DNA of 64,000 nucleotides from Undaria pinnatifida (GCA_012845835.1 JABAKD010000013.1:4338628-4402627), one strand, 5' to 3'; counted from the stretch's first letter, positions 19,955-31,179 are shown. Numbers and translations are program-made. Notes: generated by a model not told the origin, from the letters alone.

Positions 19955-20540
19955 GTTGGAATTTGGGGCTGCAATGTCCCCGTCCGGGAACACCAGGCCT
20001 CGGGAGCACGACGCGAATCCAAACCCGTGGTATCTTGCCTCGGGTCTTTCATCGTTCGTTGGCGGAAAAGCGCGAGAATCCGCTCTAACTGCGCCCGAAA
20101 AATGGCAAAAACCGACGGTGCCAACCCGTCGGTAGCCTCGTTGGACATTTGTGGGTCTGCAATGTCCCCTTCTGGGAACACCAGTCCTCGGCTCTTTGGG
20201 CCTATAATGTCCCCTTGCGGGAGCACTAGGCCTCGGGAGCGAGATGCGAGTCCGAACCCGGGGTTTTTTGCCTCGGGTCCTCCTCACTCGCTGGCGGAAA
20301 CTCGTAAGAAGCCGCCCTCATTGCACCCGAAAAAGAGTCCAACACCGACGGTGCCAACCCGTCGGTAGCCTCGTTGGTCATTTGGGTCTGCAATGTCCCC
20401 GTCTGGGAACACCAGTCCTCGGCTCTTTGGGCCTGTAGTGTCCCCCTCAGGAACACCAGGTCTCGGGAGCACGACGCGAGTCCGAACCCACGGTTTCTCG
20501 CCTCGTGGCCTCTTCGCTTCTTGGCGTATATTCGCAAGAA
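19955..20540 (-). repeat. Tandem 188-231 bp units upstream of NADAR
   Basis: About two and a half units (landmark GCAATGTCCCC at 19971, 20159 and 20390) encode repeats with RGLVFPDGDIA and DGLAPSV. The last runs in frame into the NADAR domain. One related unit precedes the NADAR fragment at 43650-43930. Function unknown. Confidence 0.7.
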
Positions 20541-21872
20541 AACTGCTCTAACTGCGCCCGAAGGGGCAGGGGCTCTGAGCTGTTTCTGCTTGACGAGAGG
20601 TGCGATTCTTCCGTAAATTTACGGGAATAGCGTCCAGCTGATCAGGCTGGAGGCCGTGGAGTCACCACTGGCCCGTCGCGCAGTGTCGGATCTTCTTCCT
20701 GTGCCACTGGGGCAGACGTAGCCTGAAACACGTGGGTTAGCGTGTTAAAAGACGAAGCAGGGTCCATAAACCCTGTGGGCGTCTTCTGGAGCGGGGCTCG
20801 GGCAAGGCAATAATATTTTTACCCGAGGAGGCTCTCTTCCGTTATGTCTCTTGGAGAAGGGAGACGAGGTAGCTAATCTTGTCGACTCCTCCTTGATGGA
20901 AAAAAGGACAGAGCGCCCGCTGTTATCGCGAGCAAACACCGGATCGAGCCTCGCAAAAGATCTCGGTGTTTTAGTGTTGGCCTTCCCACACCTCAAATCG
21001 ACCGCCACCTCGTGGTCAGAAAAAGTGTTTCGAGGGTCGACCGTCCCAAACCTCAAACCGACCGCCACCGCCTGGTCAGGGAGAGGGGGGGATGAACACA
21101 TACGCGTAAAAAGGCGACGCGCCGTCGCCGCAGCTATATTGTTGCGCGGCGCGTGCCTGGGGGGGGAGCGAGCAAAGCGCAGGCTCCCGTGCCATGGTTG
21201 ATGGGGGCGGCGTTTGGAGCGCGTACCCCATTGCTGAGTTTATGCCGCGGCTGAGGGGTACGGCGCCGGAAGCGCGGTTCCCGTTGCCGAACTCAGACCA
21301 TGACCGAGGGGAACGTCGCGGAGAGCGCGCGTTCTCGCCGTCAAAAAAGAAAAAAAAGAAAAAAATTACCTGGCTGGAGGAAACCACGCTTGAAGCGCTA
21401 GTTCCCGCCGCCGGTACTACGCCGTGAGAATCGTCCGCAGACGGCGTAGGAGCCCGTGGGCTCTTGACAGAGGCAGTCTGTGCTGCGTTACTGGGCAGGC
21501 TAGCAACAGAACACGAGCATGTTCTGAAACCAAAAGAGTTACCCCTCGACAGTGTTGTTGACGGTGCCGTACCGCCGTCGAGCTGTCAATTGCTGTTACG
21601 GAATGTACCAGGTCGGCGCGCAAATATATTTTCGCCCAGGTTGTGGGCGGCCCCAAAGCGCATTCGAGGAGCGGGAGCGGGAGCAGAAGAGGCGGGCGAG
21701 CGCAGGATACCACCATGGTGATCCGACGTGTACGTGGTATCGTTGTGACAGTCTACCTGGCCCTGATCCTGAAAGATGGCGACGATTGACCAGAAAGATG
21801 GCGACGATTTTTCTTGTGGTTGTTCGGGCGAGAAGATTTGTCGTCTCGGCAGTAGCAGACCATGCGTGTTTG
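20541..21872 (-). other. Region between gag and the NADAR module; no domain recognised
   Basis: Protease and reverse transcriptase would be expected here in a complete element. I see no D(T/S)G-type protease block or YxDD. Open frames at 20745-21101 and 21417-21910 are Arg/Pro/Ser-rich without recognisable motifs. Confidence 0.5.
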
Positions 21873-23923
21873 TCAACGTCGGTGTGCGTCATCGTCGCCA
21901 AGTTCGCCAAGTTCAGGGTTCAAGCAGCCACTCGCAGTAATGAAAGGATGCCTACAATGCTTGAAGGAATAGTTGTCTTTGTGGCAGTTGAGGCAAAGCC
22001 CCCGGTTTTCTCGGAGGGCATCAGCGCGAGGTGAAAGGAGGCCGCTCCAAAGGGGAGGGTCGTCTGTCTTAAACGAGGCCTTAACGGCGAAACCTTCTGC
22101 ATAATGATGCTCTTCTAGTGGCCAGCAGTTCGATGTGTGGTCAAGCCAAGGGTCAGATGAATCACCGATGGGCATGACAGTTGAATGATGGCTCGATCCC
22201 GTCTGCCACGAAAGCGACTGGGCCGGCACTCGGCCCTGGCCGCGCCCATGATCGGCGGGCCGGGGCCCCGACAGGGCGCATGACCGCGCTCCCGTCGAAG
22301 AAACAGGGAGAGAAAAAATGTTTCGCCGTTGACGGCAGGTGTCTTATTAGTCACTAAAAGCCCGCCACATAGCACCCAACGAGGCGTATGGCCGCGGGTT
22401 TGTTGCCTTCGAACCAGGGTACAACGCAGGCAGGAGAGCCGGAAATTATCTCATTCGCCGCCACCCGAACCACCTCCAACACCACATCCGTTCCCGGAGA
22501 CAAAACACGCTCACTCCGCGTAGCGGTCGGCATAAGTACGCGAAACTCCACTGAAATCAGAAAAAGGCATGCCGTTACACATTCCAAAAGTATGCAACTT
22601 AGTGTAGCCCTCCTCCGTGTCAACCCCGTCGAAGTGCGTGATCAGCAGACGCAACAGGAGGGAGAAAGCCTCAGGCAGATGCTCCTCCTGCCATGGCTCT
22701 TGACCCTTTTTGCCTGCTACCACGACCACCTCGCTGTGGTCCGTGCTCGAGGACGAAGACGAGCGGGAGGAGGTTGACGAGCCGTCCCACGCTGAACGTC
22801 CTCTCGCGCCATTCCTCTGCCAGAGGGCGGCCAATTGCCCCGGTTGTTGGACCGAAGTTGCCCCCTCGGCGGCGCCCTCAGGCACACCAGCACCCGATGC
22901 GCTGTCACCCCCGCGGCGGTGGTGGTGGTCGCCACCCCCACCCATTTTGCCACCACCCCCACGGTTGCGGTCCCCGCGGTCGCGACTGTCGCGACATTTT
23001 CCCCGGTTTCGTTCTGCCAACTCTTCCTCCGGGGTCCGGCCAAAAGACAGGGTCGGGGTCCTCGTCGTGGGCTATCAGCAGGGTCTTGACGAGGGCAAGG
23101 GTCGGGGCGGCTCTCGTCTGTCTAGCATAGGGCGTACAATCCACGCGGGCCCAGGCCGCTTCCATTGAGGACGTCCGCTTGCCGCGACGCCGGCCTCTCT
23201 GACGGGAGGAGGGCGTAGGTCGTTTCCACCACCGCGGGTCGCCAACGCTGAGGAGAAGTCTACCCGCGGTGCAGACGCCATGCACGCGACGATGCCCTTC
23301 AAGAAGGCGTCGTTCCCGGGTCGCGGTCGCTGGGATGCGACACCCTGCGGGCGCGACGAAGGGAAGGGGGCCGCGGTAGCTCCCGCCGCAGCCGACGCAA
23401 CTGACGACTCCCGCGCAGCGGTCTTCGCCTGCTCGATACTTTCGTCAAACCGACGTCGGCGTGCTATCGTCTGGTTGGCGTCGTCGAGCGCCCGCTGGGC
23501 CCGCGCCGATGCGTATGCCAAGTCCAAGGGGGCGGCATGGGCGCCCCGGTCCCGGGAGCTCTGGGGGTGGCGCTCTGTCGAGCGCGGAGAGCCCAGGTGG
23601 CGGCGGTGGTGCCCTGTCGAGCGCGGGGGGGGCAGCTGGTGGCGCTCCCCCGGGGCTGGCGAGAGCTGGCGTCGAGACGCCCCCGAGTCCGGTGGGGGTT
23701 GGTCCGTCTTCTTCTCAGCGCGAACCAGCGAATCGACCAGCTTGGTTGGTGGGAACGGGTAGAGGTATGGTGCTCCGTCTTCTGTCTCGTCACCGGAACC
23801 CGCCTCCGGTGGTTCCCCCTGTCTCGAGTCGCGGGATCTCGAGCGAGCTCTCCCTGTCTCGTGGGCATCCAGGTTGGGGTTCGTGGAAGACCTCAGCCTG
23901 CCCCGAGTAGCCCCCATCGTCAC
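21873..23923 (-). pseudogene. Broken gag of the 14-kb element
   Basis: The N-terminal frame (23923-23075) is basic and Pro/Ser-rich, with a helical ARAQRALDDANQTIARRRRF stretch. A capsid-like part follows (LHTFGMCNGMPFSDF in one frame, then RVLSPGTDVVLEVVRVAANE after a shift near 22560). The last part (22229-21873) has Cys at residues 79, 82, 92 and 102 of that frame (C-x2-C-x9-C-x9-C), a possible nucleic-acid-binding knuckle. At least two frameshifts separate the parts. The gag call rests on position, order and general character. Confidence 0.6.
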
Positions 23924-24089
23924 TGGTGGACATGGTACCTAGGTGTAGTGAAGGGGGGGGGGGGGGATAGGAACGACGCGTGAAGAAGCTATGGAGACAG
24001 ATAAATTGTTGTGGTGTTCCTGCTCCAAGTAGCGGTATATCTGTGTTTCAGCAAACAGCAACAATATGGGCCTTGACTCCGTCCAGCCT

Positions 24090-24392
24090 CAGTGATGGTA
24101 GCAGCCACGTCAACTAGCCGTATAAGAGGAGTACAGCAGTAACAAGGTACCAAACATCATAACCGCAACTTAAGAGCAGCGCCCAGTCTGACCGTAGGGT
24201 ATATGGGTAACGCCCGCACGAACCGCAGTACAAGGAGCCAAAACTGGGCAGCACTGACCCTAACCGCAGTGCAGGGGGCGCAACACAGTAAGGGTACGTC
24301 TGCAGCCATCGCACTTAAACAGGCATCATTCAACCTAGGCGGGGGGAGGTAGCACAGGAAAGCGTCGCCCAAAACGCCCACGCTCATCGGAC
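24090..24392. repeat. Degenerate left edge of the satellite array
   Basis: Diverged monomers (GGCAGCACTGACCCTAACCG, GGCATCATTCAACCTAGGCG) blend into the regular array. Edge decay of this kind is usual where recombination no longer homogenises units. Confidence 0.6.
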
Positions 24393-26215
24393 CAAAACAG
24401 GCAGCATTTACCCTAGGTGTAGTGTAGGGGTTATCACAATAAAGGTTCGCCCAACACGCCGACGCTCATCGCACCAAAGCAGGCAGCATTTACCCTAGGT
24501 GCAGTGTAGGGGGGGAGCACAGTGAAAGGTCACCCAACACGCTGACACTCGTCGCACCAAAACAAGCAGCATTTACCCTAGGTGTAGTGTAGGGGTGGAA
24601 GCACAGTGTAAGATCGCCCAACACGCTGACACTCATCGCACCAAAACGGGCAGCATTTACCCTAGGCGTAGTGTAGGGGGGGAGCACAGTGAAAGGTCAC
24701 CCGACACGCTGACATTTGTCGCACCAAAACAGGCAGCATTTACCCTAGGTGTAGTGTAGGGGTGGAAGCACAGTGTAAGATCGCCCAACACGCTGACACT
24801 CATCGCACCAAAACGGGCAGCATTTACCCTAGGTGCAGTGTAGGGGGGGGGCACAGTGAAAGGTCACCCAACACGCTGACACTCGTCGCACCAAAACGGG
24901 CAGCATTTACCCCTAGGTGTAGTGTAGGGGTGGAAGCACAGTGTAAGATCGCCCAACACGCTGACACTCATCGCACCAAAACGGGCAGCATTTACCCTAG
25001 GTGCAGTGTAGGGGGGGAGCACAGTGAAAGGTCACCCAACACGCTGACACTCGTCGCACCAAAACAAGCAGCATTTACCCTAGGTGTAGTGTAGGGGTGG
25101 AAGCACAGTGTAAGATCGCCCAACACGCTGACACTCATCGCACCAAAACGGGCAGCATTTACCCTAGGCGTAGTGTAGGGGGGGAGCACAGTGAAAGGTC
25201 ACCCAACACGCTGACACTCGTCGCACCAAAACAACCAGCAGTTACCCTAGGTGTAGTGTAGGGGTGGAAGCACAGTGTAAGATCGCCCAACACGCTGACA
25301 CTCATCGCACCAAAACGGGCAGCATTTACCCTAGGTGTAGTGTAGGGGGGGAACACAGTGAAAGGTCACCAAACACGCTGACACTCGTCGCACCAAAACA
25401 GGCAGCATTTACCCTAGGTGTAGTGTAGAGGTGGAAGCACAGTGTAAGATCGCCCAACACGCTGACACTCATCGCACCAAAACGGGCAGCATTTACCCTA
25501 GGTGCAGTGTAGGGGGGGAGCACAGTGAAAGGTCACCCAACACGCTGACACTCGTCGCACCAAAACAGGCAGCATTTACCCTAGGTGTAGTGTAGGGGTG
25601 GAAGCACAGTGTAAGATCGCCCAACACGCTGACACTCATCGCACCAAAACGGGCAGCATTCACCCTAGGTGTAGTGTAGGGGGGGAGCACAGTGAAAGGT
25701 CGCCCAACACGCTGACACTCGTCGCACCGAAACAGGCAGCATTTACCCTAGGTGTAGTGTAGGGGTGGAAGCACAGTGTAAGATCGCCCAACACGCTGAC
25801 ACTCATCGCACCAAAACGGGCAGCATTTACCCTAGGCGTAGTGTAGGGGGGTAGCACAGTGAAAGGTCACCCAACACGCTGACACTCGTCGCACCAAAAC
25901 AGGCAGCATTTACCCTAGGTGTAGTGTAGGGGTGGAAGCACAGCGTAAGATCGCCCAACACGCTGACACTCATCGCACCAAAACGGGCAGCATTTACCCT
26001 AGGTGTAGTGTAGGGGGGGAGCACAGTGAAAGGTCACCCAACACGCTGACACTCGTCGCACCAAAACAGGCAGCATTTACCCTAGGTGTAGTGTAGGGGT
26101 GGAAGCACAGTGTAAGATCGCCCAACACGCTGACACTCATCGCACCAAAACGGGCAGCATTTACCCTAGTGTGTAGTGTAGTGGGGGAGCACAGTGAAAG
26201 GTCACCCAACACGCT
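24393..26215. repeat. Satellite array: 83/84-bp monomers in 167-bp dimers
   Basis: About 22 monomers share CAGCATTTACCCTAGGTGTA. Starts at 24402, 24484, 24567, 24651, 24734, 24818, 24901, 24986, 25069 and 25153 show alternating steps of about 83 and 84. Two types alternate: A has GGGGGGGAGCACAGTGAAAG and CACTCGTCGC; B has GGGGTGGAAGCACAGTGTAA and CACTCATCGC. The unit is thus a 167-bp higher-order repeat, eleven copies, with few differences. It lies in the leader of the 14-kb element, between the 5' LTR and gag. The 65-residue frames repeating every 167 bp are by-products. Confidence 0.93.
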
Positions 26216-26900
26216 GACTAGGGGGGGGGGGTAGCACAGTGAAGGATCGCGCAGCCAACCGTATAAAAACGGGCAGCATCTGCCCCCACAGTAGTGTAGT
26301 GGGGGGTAGGACAGTGTACGTTCGCGCACCAACCGTATAAAAAAAAACGGGCAGTATAAGCCCCCCAAACAAGGTAGTTTCCCCCGACCGCACTGAAGGG
26401 GGACGGTCGCGCCTACAGTGGTGCTGATTGCTGCAGTATTACTGCTGTGTTCACAGGTAACGGCAATTTCAACCGCACCAAGATGGGTAGTGTAGTACCA
26501 ACACCAGCTGTAGAAAAATTTGCACGCCCACAGTCGAAGAGAAAGGCTGTTTGCCCCCAAAGGTACCGCATTAAACGGGCTGTTCTCCACTGCACTAGTA
26601 AAAACTGTGAAGCGCAGTATCTCCGCGAACTGTGTAGTAGGCGCTCTGTAACGGGCAGTAGCTGTCCGGACATGTATGTGCAGAGAAGAAGAAGAAAAAA
26701 ATTTCCAGCGTAGACCCTAGCAATATCGTGAAGGGCAGCACATGTACCGGCAGGAAGACGGCCTAACGCCCGGACAGCTCAAAAACAAAAATTCGTACCC
26801 ACTCCCACCGATAAAGGGACAGTTACGTTGACAGCAGTGCGGAGTGCCGCACGGTCACAGCTGTGCATACACAGAAGGTGGTATTATAGTCCCCGCGTAC
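26216..26900. repeat. Degenerate right edge of the satellite array
   Basis: Increasingly diverged units (AAACGGGCAGCATCTGCCCC, AACGGGCAGTATAAGCCCCC, GCACCAAGATGGGTAGTGTA) trail off. They suggest an older, larger array. Confidence 0.55.
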
Positions 26901-28280
26901 CCATGAATGGGAGAATATAGTGCATCGCGCACACCAACAGCCTTGCCCAAAAAGCCAGCACAGAGTTTCAGCGTTCACTAGGTTCAAGTTCTAGTCACGG
27001 AGGGGCCAGGACGAAAAAAAAAACTCTCGAATCGAACTTGCAAGGAGCACTCGCACAGCAGTGGGGGGTGTCAGAGCTGCGGTGCTGTAACTGTGGACGC
27101 TGGGGCAGTGATGGGTCGAGCTATGTGGTGTATGAGCAGGAGCAAAGTAGGCGGCTTGGCTGCTGTACAGTGACTTCTACAGCAGAGAATCCGGCGGTAT
27201 ATGGAAGGCATTGACAGCGAGCCCATTGTGCTGCAATGTAGTTGGCACCTCTGCAAAAATGATGGTGGTTGAAGCTACGCGACGGACAGCAGTAGTGGAA
27301 CGCTGTTGATCGAGAAAGATCGGAGAGAGGTCCGAGGTGCCAAATTCGTAGCTTGTACTAATTTCGGCAGAAAGGGGGCACAAGGGCAGCTGCTTGTTCG
27401 ACGCACAAGAATGATCGACGTATGTACTGAAACCCATACGATAACGCATGTACTGGAAAATTCGCCAAACGAAAAAGCCCAAACATTCCACGAGCACCGC
27501 CTGTTTCTTCCCAGGTAGATCACAAAGGAAGGAGCCCCGACATGAGCTCCTAGAGCACGGTGCCCGTAGTCCAAGGGGGTCCCGCGAAGGACGGTCTGGC
27601 ACCGACAGAAAGGATGCGCTGGGCGATGGGCTCTCTCAGCGAGCGAAGTCCCCTTCGAATGTCATTCAAAGGGTTGATTCCAGTATGCTTGTCCGTGGCA
27701 TGTCGTGCATATGCCTCCGAGCCCCAAAGCGCGAAAAAAAAGTACGAGTCGATGGCCGATCTTGGGGCTTGTGCTGGCAACTCGCGGATATGTGCTGTGC
27801 AACATGCTGGCAGAGCGCGGAGCAAACAAGTCTGATTGTTCGGGCTTGGGCAGTTCCACTGCGGAGTGGTCTATATTGCCAGCTGGCGGGGAACTGATGC
27901 GGCCAAAGGCCGGGACGAGGGGTGTGCTCCGAAGGGCAGTGTCGTCCGCCCGTACTCGGAAAGTGTCCTCTGTGTGGTGCGTGCCCAGCAACCAACAGGA
28001 GGGACCCAAATTCGAGACGAGGAGTGTGCTCCGCAGAGCAGAGTCGTCCGCACGTACTTGGAAGGTGTCGTCCGTGTGGTACGTGCGCGGCGACCAACAG
28101 GAGGGGCCCCTGCCATCTCACTGCTCTTGTGGTCGCCGTTGTAGGAGGAAGGGCGCTCCCTCCATTGAGAAGCCACCCGAGAAGGAACAGGGGTTGTGGG
28201 CTCGATGGAAAGCAAAAGCAAAATCGCCACGAAAAAAAAATCGGAGAGACTGGAAGAACGCTGCCACAATAGCATATCAA
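26901..28280 (-). other. Leader of the 14-kb element; includes a 102-bp tandem pair
   Basis: No known protein is seen. Two copies of a unit of about 102 bp (GTCGTCCGCCCGTACTCGGA at about 27940, GTCGTCCGCACGTACTTGGA at about 28042) share CAACAGGAGGG ends. Frames here lack domains. Confidence 0.55.
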
Positions 28281-28294
28281 GCTCGTCGACGCCA
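28281..28294 (-). other. Candidate primer-binding site
   Basis: Two bases inside the 5' LTR, the sense strand reads TGGCGTCGACGAGC. It begins TGG, as expected for a complement of a tRNA CCA end. The priming tRNA was not identified. Confidence 0.5.
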
Positions 28295-28296
28295 CA

Positions 28297-28565
28297 TGTG
28301 AAATTAAAGGTGGGGAACACAGAGTGCCCCCTGCAGGTCTGCCAATTGAGCAGGTCCTCGGAGAGTACTCACTTTCGTTCCTTCGTAGAGATGTAGCTTT
28401 ATTCGTTTCCACCAGAGCCCGGGATAGCTTCTGAGATCGGAGGCGCGTGCCTCCGATCTAAATCCAAACTTCCCCGAATATAAACCGCCAACCTTATCAT
28501 ACGAAACCCATCCAAATGATCTCAAATTCGGATACTCTCAGGCCTTTCGAGGCCGTATCTTAACA
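28297..28565 (-). repeat. 5' LTR of the 14-kb element
   Basis: This is the partner of 14539-14807, the same length to the base. It is followed on the plus strand by the TAGA target duplication (28566-28569). Transcription of the element would start here, towards lower coordinates. Confidence 0.92.
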
Positions 28566-29335
28566 TAGAGGGCGGAGTGTTTGAGGGGGTGGGGGTGGGG
28601 TGGGGTGGGGGGGTGGGGAGGTGGGGGGGGGGGGGGGGGGAGGGGGCGGGGTGAGGTGCGGGGGGGGGAGGGAGGGGGAAGGAGGGAAGGGCTTTATTTG
28701 GTGGCATACATGTAGGGGTTTGCTTTACGTGTGGTGCTAGGTCTAGGCGATGGTGCGGGTGATGGGGAAGGAGGGGGCGTTCGGGGCGGGGGGCGGCGGC
28801 GGGGGGGGGGAAGCAGCGGCATGGATGGCTCTGGAAAGATAAAGAGGTGATATCCAGTGCGTGGAAGTGTTTATTACTCTGGCAGATTTCGATATTAGGT
28901 GGGGCGTTAGAGCAAGGGAAAGGGAGAAGAAAAGAAGATGAAAAAAAGGAAACGCGGGGGGAGCAGGGGGGGAAAATGTTTTTTAGGAGGTTTAGGTCAC
29001 ATATAATGTTTTCAAATACACTCCGGCTGCAAGATCAAAGATATGTAGGGGCTTGTTATACGCGTGGTGCTAGGTCTAGGCGATCGTGCTGGTGGTGGGA
29101 AAGGAGGGGGCGTTGGGGGGGGGGGTTGAGGGGGGGGGCGGGGAAGAATGATACTACGTCATGGATGGTTAGGTAGATACTAATGACGTGATGATATCAA
29201 CTGCGGGGAGGTGTTTTTTACTCTGTCTGCCCGATTTCGATTGTAAGTGGGGCGTTTTAACAAACTGGGCGGAGCAAAAAAAAAATAAGAAGGGGGAAGG
29301 GGGGAATAGATATAATACCGGGTAGAATATGGTGG
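28566..29335 (+). repeat. G-rich repeat family, right half
   Basis: This continues the repeat broken at 14538: GGGCGGAGTGTTTGAGGGGG, long G-runs, then two modules with GGTGCTAGGTCTAGGCGAT, CATGGATGG, a GATATC-containing block and GATTTCGAT (about 28690-28910 and 29035-29260). Between them lies ACACTCCGGCTGCAAGATCA, a variant of the family head. Confidence 0.75.
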
Positions 29336-29579
29336 GGGGGGGGCGGCGGTGTTGTTCTGTTTTTTTCCCAGACAGACTGATGAAAAACATTCGACCTTTC
29401 TTTGCTTCTTCGCGCACAGGTCAGCAGCTCCAAATCACGACTGACTGCCTCATCATGCAGGTAGATACTTCACATGCACATCATCATGCGTTTTGTGACG
29501 AGAGCTTTCACCGTCGTTGCTCGCACGCGTTGTTAGTGTATGTACCAGGGAGAAGAGAGTCCGACATTTTACAATAATA

Positions 29580-29700
29580 TTTTTAAGACGTCAGCCGTGA
29601 GTTTGACGAATTTCGAGTCAAAACTCATTTTTACAAGCTGCGTTGTTGGTACTTTGAAATATACTCTGTGGGTGCGTTTTTTAATGGGAGCGGTCCTATT
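29580..29700 (+). repeat. Dispersed repeat 'GACGTCAGCCGTGAG' family
   Basis: GACGTCAGCCGTGAGTTTGA, GCTGCGTTGTTGGTACTT and a TTTTTAATGGGAG end match copies at about 12235-12355, 44950-45060 and 46585-46715. A second block (GGTTGGTGTTGG...AGATCTAACATCAT) follows in the longer copies and occurs alone at about 30100-30240. Confidence 0.6.
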
Positions 29701-29721
29701 CTATATATAATTAAATAATAA

Positions 29722-30070
29722 TACTCTCCAGCTGTGAGATACAGGATTTTGTCGAATCATCTTTTTTGCAAGCTGTGTGTGCTACTCCGATCGCGCGTTA
29801 CGTATTGTTACGGGTTGTGTGTCCTCATTGAGGATGTAGGTCGGCGACTCCCCTTGCAACTACAGTGTAGCTATCAAGGTCAACAGGGTGATGTTAGTCA
29901 GTCTGTGCGCGGAAACTATAAAACTCGTTTCTGAAGGGGGCAAAATCTAATAGCTGTGGAAGGAAATGCATCAGCTTATTATCGTGTACATTGTGCATAT
30001 AACCGGTGAGAGGGGAGGGCGGAGTTTTTAAGGGCGTGGATGCATGGGTTTGAACAAGAGGGAGCGCGAG
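29722..30070 (+). repeat. G-rich repeat family, head portion
   Basis: CTCCAGCTGTGAGATACAG runs through ATCGCGCG, GGATGTAGGTCGGCGACTCC, GTCAGTCTGTGCGCGGAAAC and AACCGGTGAGAGGGGAGGGC, then stops near GGAGGGGGGGATTGG. Confidence 0.7.
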
Positions 30071-30918
30071 GGAGGGGGGGGATTGGCGTATATATACGTG
30101 TTGTTTGTTCTCCACTACTACTCGTATAATGGTTGGTGTTGGGGTATTTTTTAACTTTGGGTGTGGGGGACTTTTTGCTAGATCTAACATCATACTCGTA
30201 CTCGTATGATACGAGTATCTATTTAGTAAATTATTAACATTTATCCGGCAGTTCCGGGCACGCACGACATAGTAATACTCTACTCTAGTATGTACATGCT
30301 ACTAAGTACGGTCGAGGTGTGTGCCGTTTTGCTGCTGAAGCTTCCCACGCGAAGAGGTCCACACCCCACAGTGTAAGGGATTTTGCGCGGGGAAAGAAAC
30401 CGCGACCCGATGATGAGCAAGTACATGGCCCAGGGGTACACACGACAACAAAAAAATCGAAACAAAAAACTAATAATATGTAGACTATAGCATTTCCGAC
30501 GATTTTGGTCCAATCACAAGAAGAACCACCATTCAGACAATATTTTGGCCTACAATACTTAGCACCTCTATCATCGCAGCACGCGCCTACTACTAATAAT
30601 TGCAGTAGTCACATGCAAACTCGCGTGCGCGCGCTGATGATGACGGTGAGTACTCGGAATGGTTCTGCGTCCCACCCAAGGGGCACTTATGGCGGGGGAG
30701 CGGGGGGAAACGGGGACGTCCTGCCCAAGTGACTGACGTCCGGGTCTGGCCATCATCGTCTTGAAATTTGTGGGCCTTCCAATGGCCGGCACAAGATAGC
30801 GTAAGGCCTCCCTGACTTCTTCGCCCTTGTCGCGTTCTCTCCCCGGCGCCGTTGATGCACTTGATACCCTCTATGAGCACAATGCCGTCTTTAGTCAGTT
30901 CCTAGAGGGTCTGCTCTA

Positions 30919-31170
30919 TTAATAGTAGTATGGCGTTCTAGTTCTCTTTTCCTTTTCCTTGATTCCTCTTCTTGCTTCCTGTATTCGCTGGTTTTTCTTG
31001 TCTCTTTTTATTTCCTTGAAATCCTTTTTCGATTTCTTTTCTTTTCTTTCTTTCCTTTCCTTTCTCTTGTTTTCTTTTCTTTGTTTCTTGTTTTCCAATT
31101 GACTTGCGTCTGACGTGACTATGCGTAGTGCCCCCGCCCCCCCCCCGCCACATTCCTCCCCCTCCCCCAC
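30919..31170. other. Polypyrimidine (plus) / polypurine (minus) tract
   Basis: CTTTTCTTTCTTTCCTTTCC-type sequence dominates about 30940-31090, followed by C-runs. The Lys/Glu-rich frames on the minus strand are by-products. Confidence 0.65.
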
Positions 31171-31179
31171 AAGGAATAT

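Larger units (their letters stand above)
14539..28565 (-). mobile_element. 14-kb chromovirus-like LTR retrotransposon, non-autonomous
   Basis: Two 269-bp LTRs (14539-14807, 28297-28565) bound 14,027 bp and start and end TG...CA. The 4-bp TAGA at 14535-14538 is repeated at 28566-28569. A related G-rich repeat near 48.9 kb (minus) reads CAGTGAGTAGAGGGCGGAGT, which is the same site without the element. Sense order is LTR, candidate PBS, leader with satellite, broken gag, NADAR, RNase H remnant, integrase-chromodomain, PPT-like tract, LTR. gag, NADAR and RNase H carry stops and frameshifts although the LTRs barely differ. It was therefore probably mobilised in trans. It is at the large end for a Ty3/gypsy element. 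Confidence 0.9.

Noticed and set aside
23280-23983. Long plus-strand frames in GC-rich sequence
   Set aside because: They are antisense shadows of the gag region of the 14-kb element.
24490-26590. Repeated 65-codon minus-strand frames, and a CRISPR-like regular spacing
   Set aside because: The frames recur every 167 bp because of the satellite. The 'spacers' are as conserved as the 'repeats', and the genome is eukaryotic.
28522-28707. Pro-rich frames over G/C-runs (also at 45.6, 48.1 and 52.0 kb)
   Set aside because: Homopolymer translations within the G-rich repeat.
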